From Planctomycetales bacterium (GTDB lineage Bacteria > Planctomycetota > Planctomycetia > Pirellulales > Pirellulaceae): a stretch of DNA of 40,520 nucleotides. The position numbers were made by a program, and so were the translations under genes. This document shows positions 24,309-33,194 of this stretch, piece after piece (position 1 is the stretch's first letter; the number at the start of each line of letters is the position of its first letter). The DNA is taken from positions 1-40,520 of the forward strand of contig JAGQOY010000040.1 of assembly GCA_020427005.1 (NCBI GenBank), in the 5' to 3' direction. The notes under the pieces are model-generated. The model ran no database searches and was not told the origin of the DNA. It saw only the letters and a list, made by a program, of their open reading frames with translations.

Positions 24309-25886
24309 TTACTTTCCGTTCTTTTGCATTGGCCCACCTTGTGGTTCTGGACCAACTGGACCGCGTTGCTTGGCAGGAAGCCTATCAACTTCCTCTGCAA
24401 TTTGATGCCACTTGTCAGACATTTGCTTGACAAGGTTTGGATGTTCCGCGGCAACGTTTCTTGCTTCGTTGCGATCGGTGCTGACCTCATAGAGCTCCCA
24501 CGGACCACTCCTAAACGATACCGTTTTCCAATCTCCTTGTCGCAGCGCTCGATTGGAACCAAAATGAAAATAGAGGTACTCTCGTTGTTTCAAATCTTGG
24601 CCAGAAAACAAAGGTGCTAGCGATACGCCCATCAGCGGTTCAATGTTTGGTTTTTCAGAACGGCTCACATATTTCCCGCCCCCAAGTTGCAAACAAGTTG
24701 GCATTAAGTCAATCAAGTGCGCAGGCGTGTCTACTCGAGTTCCCGGCACGCTTATTCCCTTGGGCCAGTGAAAAATAGCCGGCGAGGCGATTCCACCTTC
24801 ATGGTTGTTTTGTTTGTAGTATCGGAACGGTGTATTTCCAACGTGCGCCCAACCGGTATCGTAGGTCCAGTAGCTTCTAGAGTCGTAGGGCGCAAACTCT
24901 CGGCCTTTGGTTCGCTCAAATGGGCAGGCACCATTGTCAGACACGAATATTAGCAACGTGTTTTCCCACGCGCCCTTTGACTTCAAAAACGTCACCATGC
25001 GGCCAATCTCTCGATCCAAACAATCCACCATGCCTGCAAAAGCTGCCATCCGATCCGCTTCCCAGGCTTGTTCTTCAGTGGTTAGGCTTTCCCAGGCCGG
25101 AACATGATCCGGGCGTCCCAAGTCAGTGACCGTGCCAGGTGAAAACAACTCCATTTCGCTTTGTTTTGTAAATCGTCGAGCACGAATTGCGTCCCATCCG
25201 GCTTGATACCGCTGGCGGTACTTTTCGAAGTCTTTTTGCAAAACCTGCAATGGATAGTGAGGCGCATTGAAAGCCGCGTACAAGAAAAATGGTTGCTGGC
25301 TTGAGATAGCTTCATCAAGAAAGTTTATTGCATAGTCTGCATTGCGGACCGTAGTATAGAAGTTCTCATCAAAGTCATTCCATTCTTTGCCGTTTAATCG
25401 AAAAGTGTTATCCCCAGTAAAGTAGTTCGTCGCTCCGCTTAGATGCCCAAAGTAGCGATTGAATCCTTGATCTGTAGGTTGTTTCTCCAAGTGCCACTTG
25501 CCGACCATGGCAGTGAAATAACCACAGTCTCTTAGTTGTTTAGCAATCGTGGTCCCTCTCTCTAGTGATTCCGCTCCGGCCTGATCGCAATACAAACCAG
25601 TCAGCAGAGAGACCCGGGAAGAATGACATTTTGCGGTGTTATAAAACTGCGTGCATTGAATTCCGTTCTTGGCCAGTTGATCTAGATTGGGTGTGTCGAT
25701 TTCACTCCCATAACATCCCAAGTCTGCAAATCCCAAATCGTCTGCCATAATGAGAACGATGTTTGGTCTAACAGATTCCTGCCCGTAACATGAATCCGTC
25801 AGCTGCATCACGATCAATAGCAGACCTAGGCAGAGTATCCACTTTAGACCATACGATAAGCAACATTGGTGGCTCGACGGAAACAT
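24309..25886 (-). CDS. Secreted sulfatase (Cys-type, arylsulfatase-like)
   Basis: Formylglycine-dependent sulfatase. The N-terminal signal is long: residues 1-35 with hydrophobic core WILCLGLLLIVMQLT. Asp49-Asp50 in LIMADDLGFADLG provide metal ligands. The maturation motif CHSSRVSLLTG has Cys87 (C-x-S-x-R). Conserved later segments are AMVGKWHLEKQPTDQGFNRY, LLIFVSDNGACPF and HFGSNRALRQGDWKTV. The length of 525 aa is normal. AAAGGGA lies 8 nt before the ATG. It is transcribed away from the PSD1/DUF1501 pair, with a shared 460-nt intergenic region that may coregulate them. The sulfated substrate is unknown. Confidence 0.94.
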   Translation of the reverse strand: MFPSSHQCCLSYGLKWILCLGLLLIVMQLTDSCYGQESVRPNIVLIMADDLGFADLGCYGSEIDTPNLDQLAKNGIQCTQFYNTAKCHSSRVSLLTGLYCDQAGAESLERGTTIAKQLRDCGYFTAMVGKWHLEKQPTDQGFNRYFGHLSGATNYFTGDNTFRLNGKEWNDFDENFYTTVRNADYAINFLDEAISSQQPFFLYAAFNAPHYPLQVLQKDFEKYRQRYQAGWDAIRARRFTKQSEMELFSPGTVTDLGRPDHVPAWESLTTEEQAWEADRMAAFAGMVDCLDREIGRMVTFLKSKGAWENTLLIFVSDNGACPFERTKGREFAPYDSRSYWTYDTGWAHVGNTPFRYYKQNNHEGGIASPAIFHWPKGISVPGTRVDTPAHLIDLMPTCLQLGGGKYVSRSEKPNIEPLMGVSLAPLFSGQDLKQREYLYFHFGSNRALRQGDWKTVSFRSGPWELYEVSTDRNEARNVAAEHPNLVKQMSDKWHQIAEEVDRLPAKQRGPVGPEPQGGPMQKNGK

Positions 25887-26344
25887 TTGTCAGATCCCTT
25901 TCATGTTCTTCACGGACTAGCAAGGCTTTGTCAAACTAGCGAAAATTATAATATCCTGTACGCATATGAGTTTCGAAATCTTTCATCTCGCTGGATTTAT
26001 ACAGAATCGCTAGCCATTCTGACCGGATTCAAATTAGGTTAAGCCTGGCGGACAAACGGAATGTGCGATTCTTGCCGGATTATCGCTTCAACTTGAAGCC
26101 CTGCCTGCTCCTAACCAAGAACGTATCTTCCGTTGTTTATGGCGCCCGACTCGTTTAGAATTATTGGTGATGCGGCAAACCAGTAAGAACCCAAGTCGCC
26201 ATTTCCGCTTAGCTTCCGTGGATGTGCTTGCATAACCCGGACACTTTTGCTCCTTGGAATACGGTTGCCATTGGCAGCCAAGTGGACCTACCGCGCCGAG
26301 CCCACCAAGACACATTCTCTCCCCGCCAAAAGGAAACTCGCAGC
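25887..26344. other. Divergent intergenic region between a sulfatase and the PSD1 gene
   Basis: About 460 nt between divergent genes, so promoters for both must lie here. In-frame extension of the PSD1 gene back to 26222 has no homologous features, and an opposing 175-codon open frame is a shadow. No operator, riboswitch or repeat stood out. Confidence 0.4.
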
Positions 26345-28489
26345 ATGCTGCGCTTTGTATTGGTTTCACTCTTAGTGACATGGAAGATCGGTGTCGTATT
26401 TGCCGCTGACAGCGATGAATTCTTTGAACGCAAAATACGTCCGGTTCTGGTTGAGCACTGCTATAGCTGTCATTCGCAGGAGGCCCAAAAGTCCGAAGGC
26501 GGACTCCGAGTTGATTCACGAGAAGCATTGAATCGTGGTGGTGAAAGTGGTTCTGCGATATCTCCGGGCGCCCCGGAAAAAAGTCTTTTGCTGGCAGCAT
26601 TGAAATATGAATCACTCGAAATGCCGCCTAAGAATCGTTTGCCCGACGACATAGTACTGGATTTTGAAAAGTGGATATCGGAGGGAGCACATGATCCACG
26701 GGAAGAAAGTATCGCAAATGCTGAGCCTGTAGAATCAAAAATTGACTTTGAGAAAGGCCGGACTTTTTGGAGTTTTCAGACGCCATGCAGACATGAATTG
26801 CCTGGTAGCAGTTCGCTAGTGGATGATTGCAATCCAATAGACGCTTGGGTCCGAGCTGAATTAGGTAAAAACTCACTTGATCCTGCTCCACGAGCAAACC
26901 AATTAGTCTTGTTGAGAAGAGTGACTTATGACATCACCGGCTTACCTCCAACGGTGGAGCAGATTGCTGGGCTGGGTTCTCTAGACAGTTCGCTTGAGTA
27001 CGCAAAGCTGGTTGATGAACTTCTTGCTGCACCGAGATTCGGTGAACACTGGGCTCGAATGTGGTTGGACATAATGCGATACGGTGAAGATCAGGCTCAC
27101 ATTGTGGGCAGTGATACTTCGTTGTGTTTTCCCAATTCTTATTTGTATCGTGACTGGGTAATTCAAGCTTTCAATAGCAATATGCCGTACGATGAGTTTG
27201 TTCGGCTGCAATTGGCCGCAGACATAGTCACACCGGACAACCCGGATGATGATGTTGCGCTAGGGTTTATTGGACTTGGTCCAAAATACTATCGCCGCAA
27301 CGCTCCAGAAGTTATGGCTGATGAATGGGAGGACCGTATTGACGTACTGTCGCGAGGTTTGCTTGGACTAACGGTAGCCTGTGCGCGTTGCCATGATCAC
27401 AAGTATGATCCCGTGGGTACAGAAGACTATTATGCCCTGGCGGGTGTGTTTGCCAGCACTGAAATGTATAACCGCCCCCTGAAAGCAGATGCGGAGTTGA
27501 AAGACAATGGCCAAACCAAGAACGAAAAAGATGCTTTGCATATTGTCCGTGACATTGAATCCCAAAATCTAGCCATCATGATTCGCGGCGATGTCAACCG
27601 ACGCGGTCCTACAGTACCACGGGGATTCCTCACCGTCCTTGACCAATCGCCCCTTTCGACAGAGCCTCATTCGCTGCACAGAGCCGAATTTCAACAGGGA
27701 AGCGGTCGCATGGAGTTAGCGAATCAAATCGTTTCCCCGAACAATCCTCTAACTGCTCGCGTGTTTGTCAACCGAGTTTGGGCGCGTTTGATTGGCCGAC
27801 CTCTGGTAAGCACACCTAGCAATTTCGGCAGTCTTGGAGATCTTCCCAGTCATCCGGAATTGCTTGATGACCTGGCTGTGCGCTTTGTACAAAATGGTTG
27901 GTCACTTAAGTGGTTGTGCCGAGAAATTGTAACCTCGGCGACCTATCAGCAATCTAGTATCAACCTGCAAGCCGCAGAGTTAGATCCGGAAAACCGTTGG
28001 CTAGCACGCATGAATCGTAAGCGTTTGCAGGTCGAACAGTGGCGGGATGGAGTATTGGTGGCTATTGGCAAACTAGACAGTCAAATCGGTGGACCTAGCA
28101 TCGACCCAAGCGATCCTGAGGTTCGCCGACGGACAATCTATAGCGAAGCTAGCCGACTCAAACTTAATTCCATGTTGGCACTCTTCGATTATCCGGACCC
28201 TAATACTCACGCAGAACGGCGGGCCCAGACAATAACGGCTACCCAAAAGCTGTTTGCCATGAATAGTCCGTTCATGGTGCAAAGCTCTCGAAATTTGGCC
28301 TCGACCCTATCTGCCAAGAAATTGACAATTCGACAAACCATCGACCAGCTATTCTTGCGGCTGTTCGCTCGATATCCTTCACCAGACGAAGACAAAGTGG
28401 CACTTGAATTCCTAGATTTCGGCGGCGAAAACCTTGAGCAACTTGCCCATGCATTAATGATGTCAAACGAAATGATGTTTCTGGATTGA
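26345..28489 (+). CDS. Planctomycete cytochrome C / DUF1549 / DUF1553 protein (PSD1 type)
   Basis: Large exported protein of the planctomycete-typical PSCyt1-DUF1549-DUF1553 architecture. ATG 26345 is chosen on AAGGAAA upstream and on a clean signal peptide (LRFVLVSLLVTWKIGVVFA, residues 2-20). The heme site CYSCH is at 39-43, followed by the cytochrome-like pattern up to LEMPPKNRLPDD. DUF1549 runs from about IDAWVRAEL through LRRVTYDITGLPPT. DUF1553 is the C-terminal third, starting near NNPLTARVFVNRVWARL and containing LPSHPELLDDLAVRF. The length of 714 aa is on the short side, and no extra carbohydrate-binding insert is seen between the two DUFs. These proteins are thought to take part in extracellular redox or polymer degradation; the activity is not established. 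It is followed by a DUF1501 gene after 60 nt. Confidence 0.93.
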   Translation: MLRFVLVSLLVTWKIGVVFAADSDEFFERKIRPVLVEHCYSCHSQEAQKSEGGLRVDSREALNRGGESGSAISPGAPEKSLLLAALKYESLEMPPKNRLPDDIVLDFEKWISEGAHDPREESIANAEPVESKIDFEKGRTFWSFQTPCRHELPGSSSLVDDCNPIDAWVRAELGKNSLDPAPRANQLVLLRRVTYDITGLPPTVEQIAGLGSLDSSLEYAKLVDELLAAPRFGEHWARMWLDIMRYGEDQAHIVGSDTSLCFPNSYLYRDWVIQAFNSNMPYDEFVRLQLAADIVTPDNPDDDVALGFIGLGPKYYRRNAPEVMADEWEDRIDVLSRGLLGLTVACARCHDHKYDPVGTEDYYALAGVFASTEMYNRPLKADAELKDNGQTKNEKDALHIVRDIESQNLAIMIRGDVNRRGPTVPRGFLTVLDQSPLSTEPHSLHRAEFQQGSGRMELANQIVSPNNPLTARVFVNRVWARLIGRPLVSTPSNFGSLGDLPSHPELLDDLAVRFVQNGWSLKWLCREIVTSATYQQSSINLQAAELDPENRWLARMNRKRLQVEQWRDGVLVAIGKLDSQIGGPSIDPSDPEVRRRTIYSEASRLKLNSMLALFDYPDPNTHAERRAQTITATQKLFAMNSPFMVQSSRNLASTLSAKKLTIRQTIDQLFLRLFARYPSPDEDKVALEFLDFGGENLEQLAHALMMSNEMMFLD

Positions 28490-28549
28490 GTTCATTGGCG
28501 TTGCAGGTTTGGCGCAGGGAGAGAACCAAGAATCATAAAGGTACGGAAA

Positions 28550-29926
28550 ATGTTCTTAGAAAAGCTTTCTCGGCGGAAAGTACTGGAACGAATGGGTGCG
28601 GGTTTTGGCATGATCCCTATGCTGAGCCTAATGCAACAGCAATCTGCTCAGGCCAATTCTGGTGGACTACACTTTGCGCCGCGAGCCAAACGAGTCCTTT
28701 TTCTATTTATGAATGGCGGGCCTTCGCACGTTGATACTTTTGATCCGAAACCCAAGCTAGCTGAGGTAGAAGGTCAACAGCCAGAGGGAATGAAAACAAA
28801 AGGGACCGGCTTCATGCCGTCTCCATTTCGATTTTCACCACATGGTGAAAGCGGCGTCGTCATGAGTGAGTTGTTTCCCATGTTGTCGCAGCACGCTGAC
28901 GAGATGTGTGTAATTCGTTCCATGCATACAGATACTCCTAATCATGAACCAGGTTTGATCTTGATGCATTCCGGTACGCAGCAACCCACACGTCCGTGCT
29001 TCGGATCCTGGGTTTCCTATGGCTTGGGAACTGAAAATGAAAACCTTCCCGCATTTGTTGCCCTTTGCCCTGGAATGCCCGTCGTCGGGCCCCAACTTTG
29101 GTCTTCTGGATTTCTGCCGGCAAGCCACCAAGCGTTGTCGGTGAATACTAGCAGCATGGATTTGAACTCTCTAGTAGCTCATCTTGACCACCCCGCATTG
29201 TCGCGAGATCAGCAGCGTAACCAACTGAATTTGGTGCAACAGTTCAATCGCATTCATGCTCAAGCTAGAGATACTGATGATCGATTAGAAGCCAACATTA
29301 GAACACTAGAATTAGCGTACAACATGCAAGCGGAAGCTACAGAGGCATTTGACGTTTCGCGTGAACCTGCATACGTGCATGAGGCATATGGCAAATCTAA
29401 CTTTGCGCAGTCCTGTTTGCTAGCGCGTCGGCTTCTAGAACGAGGAGTCCGATTTGTTCAAGTTTACTTTGTCGATAAGGGCAAGCAACCTTGGGACACC
29501 CACCAGGACAATGATGGCGGACATCGCCGACTGTGTGCTGACAGCGATCGAGCCACGGCGGCTTTGCTGATGGAATTAAAGCAGCGGGGCATGTTGGAGG
29601 ATACACTAGTGATTTGGGGAGGGGAATTTGGCCGAACTCCCTATTCGCAAAATGACAAGGAGAACAAGAAACCTGGCCGCGATCATCATGCTACAGGTTT
29701 CTCGATGTTCCTGGCTGGGGGAGGAGTTCGCGGTGGAACCATGTATGGGGAGACCGATGAGCTTGGAATGCACGCTGTCGAAAATCGTGTTCACGTGCAT
29801 GATTTGCACGCGACTTTACTTCATCTCCTAGGAATTGATCACACAAGGCTAACGTACCGTTACAGCGGTCGCGACTACCGACTGACCGATATACACGGTG
29901 AAGTTGTCACGGGCATTTTGGCTTGA
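28550..29926 (+). CDS. DUF1501-family protein, Tat-exported
   Basis: DUF1501 (COG4102) protein, related in fold to the alkaline phosphatase/sulfatase superfamily. It begins LEKLSRRKVLERMGAGFGMI, a twin-arginine-type signal (SRRKVL). Body segments visible are FLFMNGGPSHVDTFDPKP, RSMHTDTPNHEPG, the SGTQQPTRPCFGSWVSYGLG block, VRFVQVYF, WGGEFGRTPYSQ and RDHHATGFSMFLAGGG. The Asp, His and Glu residues of these blocks are candidate metal ligands. The length is 458 aa. It sits 60 nt behind the PSD1 gene, the usual planctomycete pairing, and is likely cotranscribed with it. The activity is unknown. Confidence 0.94.
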   Translation: MFLEKLSRRKVLERMGAGFGMIPMLSLMQQQSAQANSGGLHFAPRAKRVLFLFMNGGPSHVDTFDPKPKLAEVEGQQPEGMKTKGTGFMPSPFRFSPHGESGVVMSELFPMLSQHADEMCVIRSMHTDTPNHEPGLILMHSGTQQPTRPCFGSWVSYGLGTENENLPAFVALCPGMPVVGPQLWSSGFLPASHQALSVNTSSMDLNSLVAHLDHPALSRDQQRNQLNLVQQFNRIHAQARDTDDRLEANIRTLELAYNMQAEATEAFDVSREPAYVHEAYGKSNFAQSCLLARRLLERGVRFVQVYFVDKGKQPWDTHQDNDGGHRRLCADSDRATAALLMELKQRGMLEDTLVIWGGEFGRTPYSQNDKENKKPGRDHHATGFSMFLAGGGVRGGTMYGETDELGMHAVENRVHVHDLHATLLHLLGIDHTRLTYRYSGRDYRLTDIHGEVVTGILA

Positions 29927-30088
29927 TGAGCTAACTAAGTTCCAGTTATTACAGTAGGATGGGCTTCTAGACTGTCAGCAGAAAGACAGGCTGGAATCGT
30001 TGGAAGACTATCGTACGTTTACCAATGCGGATTCCAGCTATTGAGCGACGACAAACTGTATCACACAGTGAGTAGGGATATCAGTTTT

Positions 30089-31546
30089 TCAACTGCTACC
30101 CAGAAAATAACTTCGCAAGAAATCATGGCGATTCTCATCGGTGCGAACGTACTGAACGAGGCTTAATAGCCGTTGTTGGTCGCGCCGAAGTTTTTCTTGA
30201 AGAGCCTGTTCATCCTGAAGCGCAGAAGGCAATGGATTTATTCGAGCGTAGACGAGCGGATTTACGGATCCATCGATAACATCGTAACGGTCCAGCATGC
30301 CGAGGGCAGTCTCCAGTCGGAAGTCGTGCTTGTGTTTGGCATGCAAGCGTTCACGCAACCACTCCAGTCCCCACGCCTGGACCTGTTCCGCGTCATGCAG
30401 TAAGAAATCATGTAAGCGAGCATAATAGTCCGCGTCGGGATTACTCCAGGATAGAAATTCCATCTGTGTAGCTAGATCGCTTTGGTCGTAAAGCAGTAAG
30501 CAATCTGATGGCAAGCCATCGCGTCCTGCGCGACCGATTTCTTGGTAATAAGCCTCAAGGGAGTTAGGAAGGTCGGCATGCAGGACAAAGCGAATATCGG
30601 CTTTGTCGATCCCCATGCCAAATGCGTTGGTAGCCAGTACTACTTGGTTTGGTTCGCGCAAAAAGCGTTCCTGAATTGTCCGTCGCTGAGCACGGTCCAA
30701 TTCTCCGTGGTAAATAACGTGAGGCAGTTGCTTTTGACGCAGTAGTTCACTAAACCGATACAAAGATTTGATAAGTGTAAAGTAGATTATTCCACTACCA
30801 GGAGTGGATTTCAGTGTATTTTCCATCCAGGCAAGTTTCTCATCCTCTCCCCAAACTTCTTCAACTCGCAAATGCAAATTGGGCCGCTCGATTCCATCAT
30901 GAAAGGTCTCAATGGACTCTGGAGTCAAACCTAGTTGTTCGACAATATCTGCCTGAACGTCTGGTGTGGCGGTGGCCGTAAGCGCCATGATTGTGGGATT
31001 GCCCAATTGCTTCAGGATAATACTAATGCGGGAATAGTCAGGCCGAAAGTCATGTCCCCATTGACAAATACAATGTGCCTCATCGATCGCTACCAAGGGG
31101 ATATTCCTCTGACTGATCGCCTCCCAAAAATCATCCTTGCGAAATCGCTCTGGCGTTACATACAGTAAACGATATCTGCCAATTGCAAGATCCTGGTAGC
31201 GTTGCAACCGTTCTTCGCGAGACAATGAAGAGTTAACAAAATTCGCGTCGATTCCCCTGGCGATCAAGGCGTCGACTTGATCCTTCATCAACGCCACGAG
31301 TGGTGACAAAACTACGCACAGTGGTCGTACTTCAGAAGGCACGTTGGGAGGAAGGTTGGGTTCTGTTAAGACCAGTGCTGGAACTTGAAAACAAAGGGAT
31401 TTACCCCCTCCGGTCGGCATTATCACAAGTGAATGTTTGCCTGATAATGCGCGCTCGATTATTTGCAATTGACGAGGACGAAAATCGTCAAATCCAAAAA
31501 AACGATTGAGAATTTCATAGGCCGCTATCGTAACTCCTTTTTTCAC
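30089..31546 (-). CDS. recQ: RecQ-like ATP-dependent DNA helicase, short form
   Basis: Superfamily 2 DNA helicase of the RecQ family, acting in recombination and repair. Motifs: Walker A MPTGGGKSLCFQ (about 43-54), DEAH at about 155-158 in VAIDEAHCICQWGHDFRPDY, then IMALTATAT, IIYFTLIKS, ATNAFGMGIDKADIRF and EIGRAGRDGLPSDC. The C-terminus is unusual. After the second RecA domain I see no four-cysteine zinc site and no HRDC domain; the last 110 residues are polar and cysteine-free. The length of 485 aa agrees with a short RecQ. The start GTG at 31546 is preceded by AAGAGG, which overlaps the stop of the upstream sulfatase gene (31556). Translation is therefore coupled to an unrelated catabolic gene. 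Confidence 0.9.
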   Translation of the reverse strand: MKKGVTIAAYEILNRFFGFDDFRPRQLQIIERALSGKHSLVIMPTGGGKSLCFQVPALVLTEPNLPPNVPSEVRPLCVVLSPLVALMKDQVDALIARGIDANFVNSSLSREERLQRYQDLAIGRYRLLYVTPERFRKDDFWEAISQRNIPLVAIDEAHCICQWGHDFRPDYSRISIILKQLGNPTIMALTATATPDVQADIVEQLGLTPESIETFHDGIERPNLHLRVEEVWGEDEKLAWMENTLKSTPGSGIIYFTLIKSLYRFSELLRQKQLPHVIYHGELDRAQRRTIQERFLREPNQVVLATNAFGMGIDKADIRFVLHADLPNSLEAYYQEIGRAGRDGLPSDCLLLYDQSDLATQMEFLSWSNPDADYYARLHDFLLHDAEQVQAWGLEWLRERLHAKHKHDFRLETALGMLDRYDVIDGSVNPLVYARINPLPSALQDEQALQEKLRRDQQRLLSLVQYVRTDENRHDFLRSYFLGSS

Positions 31547-31555
31547 TAGCTTGCA

Positions 31556-33133
31556 CTACCTCTTTTTATTCTCCCACCAACCGCCGCCAGGCACAAAATC
31601 TCTTTGCAACATGGCAGCATGTTCTTTCTCTCGCCGCGGCAATCCAGATGTTCGCAGTCTTTGTAGGCCCGCTTCATGTTCGGCAGCGTCATAGCCTTCG
31701 TTCTTAGTTGGCATTTTGGCATTCACATCAACTAACCATTGTTGCAGTTGTCGGGACATGCTCCTGGCCCGGAACGGTTCCTGGTCAATGATATTATTTT
31801 GCTCGCCAAGGTCGGTGACAAGATTATATAGCTCGTCTCTTCCATCCTCGAAATAGTGAATCAATTTCCACTCGCCATCTCTCACGATCGCCGAAGGCTC
31901 ACCGCCTTGATTTCCATAATGCGGGTAGTGCCAGAATAATGGACGCGACGGCATGTTCTGGCCGTTCAATACAGGCACTAAACTGATTCCGTCCAATCCA
32001 GCTGGGACTTGTCCTCCGGCTAACTCGACCAAAGTCGGAAAAAAGTCCATTCCTGTAGCAAAGGCCTCTGTTGATTGTCCGCTAGTCTTCCCAGGCAATG
32101 CGATATAAAAGGGGGCTCGGATTCCTCCCTCCCACTGGCGACCCTTTCCGCCGCGAAGAGGCAAACAAGCGGTTGCGTATCCATCTCCAGAAGACACCCC
32201 TCCATTATCCGAAGTGAAGATGATAATCGTGTCCTCGTTTTGTCCGCTCTCCTCAACCGCTGTCAAAACGTTTCCTACTGCCAAATCCATTGCTTCCATC
32301 ATGCCTGCATATAGCGGATTGTCTTGAACCTGTCGAACTTCTTGAGTTCTATCGAGAACAAATCGTGTAGAATCTTGGATCAAACCCATACGCTCTGCCT
32401 TGTCACGGTATTTCTTCCACAAGGCTTCAGTTGTTTGAATGGGCGCGTGCACCGAATAAAAGCACAACATGGCGAAGTATGGGTTAGATTTTCCCTGACG
32501 AGAGCGGATGAATTCGGCTGTCTCTCTTCCCAATCTCAATGGCAGGCTCTCTCCGTCTGGACCATCCTCCAGCACTGGATTGCGGTAGGGGGAAAAAAAA
32601 CCTCCGGGAGGAGTGCCAGCTTCATGTCCGCCACGATTGATATCGTAGCCCTGATCGGTAGGTAAAAAACCCGTTCCACCAAGATGCCACTTCCCGGCAA
32701 AGAAAGTCGTGTAATTTAGAGCCTTTAGTGCTTCGGCAATCGTGGTTTCTTCAAGTGCCAATTCACGCCGAAAACCGGCTGGAAGCAACTGAGTGTTACG
32801 TTTCCACTGCTCGGGTTGATTGGCACCCGGCGGACTAATGTAATCGGTGATCTCTACACGAACGGGACTTTTCCCGGTTTGAATTGCCGCACGAGATGGA
32901 CTGCAAACCTGGCAGGCCGAATACCCTTTTACAAAACGCATGGAACGACTAGCCAAACGGTCAATGTTTGGAGTCTCATAGAAGGTACTTCCTTCACATC
33001 CCAAGTCATGTCGCCCTAAATCATCAACCAGAATAAATACGATATTGGGCTGAGCTGCAGCGGCCGTCGAACTGACAAAAACGCATATCATGCCGGATAA
33101 AAGGCTGAAAATCGATTTCCATCGACATTTCAT
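31556..33133 (-). CDS. Secreted sulfatase (Cys-type)
   Basis: Formylglycine-dependent sulfatase. ATG 33133 is preferred: GAGGAA lies upstream and the protein then starts with a good signal peptide (KCRWKSIFSLLSGMICVFVS, cleaved near AAAAQP). The frame stays open to 33205, but the extra 24 residues are unlike a signal. Asp37-Asp38 in FILVDDLGRHDLG are metal ligands, and CSPSRAAIQTG holds the formylglycine Cys77 (C-x-P-S-R). Later blocks include FAGKWHLGGTGFLPTDQGYD, TIIIFTSDNGGVSSG and REWKLI-like VRDGEWKLIHYFEDG. The length is 525 aa. It lies between the beta-helix gene (62 nt upstream) and recQ (9 nt downstream) on the minus strand. Confidence 0.94.
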   Translation of the reverse strand: MKCRWKSIFSLLSGMICVFVSSTAAAAQPNIVFILVDDLGRHDLGCEGSTFYETPNIDRLASRSMRFVKGYSACQVCSPSRAAIQTGKSPVRVEITDYISPPGANQPEQWKRNTQLLPAGFRRELALEETTIAEALKALNYTTFFAGKWHLGGTGFLPTDQGYDINRGGHEAGTPPGGFFSPYRNPVLEDGPDGESLPLRLGRETAEFIRSRQGKSNPYFAMLCFYSVHAPIQTTEALWKKYRDKAERMGLIQDSTRFVLDRTQEVRQVQDNPLYAGMMEAMDLAVGNVLTAVEESGQNEDTIIIFTSDNGGVSSGDGYATACLPLRGGKGRQWEGGIRAPFYIALPGKTSGQSTEAFATGMDFFPTLVELAGGQVPAGLDGISLVPVLNGQNMPSRPLFWHYPHYGNQGGEPSAIVRDGEWKLIHYFEDGRDELYNLVTDLGEQNNIIDQEPFRARSMSRQLQQWLVDVNAKMPTKNEGYDAAEHEAGLQRLRTSGLPRREKEHAAMLQRDFVPGGGWWENKKR

Positions 33134-33194
33134 ATCATCGTTCCTCAGCTGAAAGGTCACACTGTACAATCCAATCCATACGCCAACGTCAGCT

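Noticed and set aside
26088..26615. 175-codon minus-strand frame opposite the PSD1 start
   Set aside because: Shadow of the PSD1 coding region and its leader; no homologous features and out of step with the signal peptide on the + strand.
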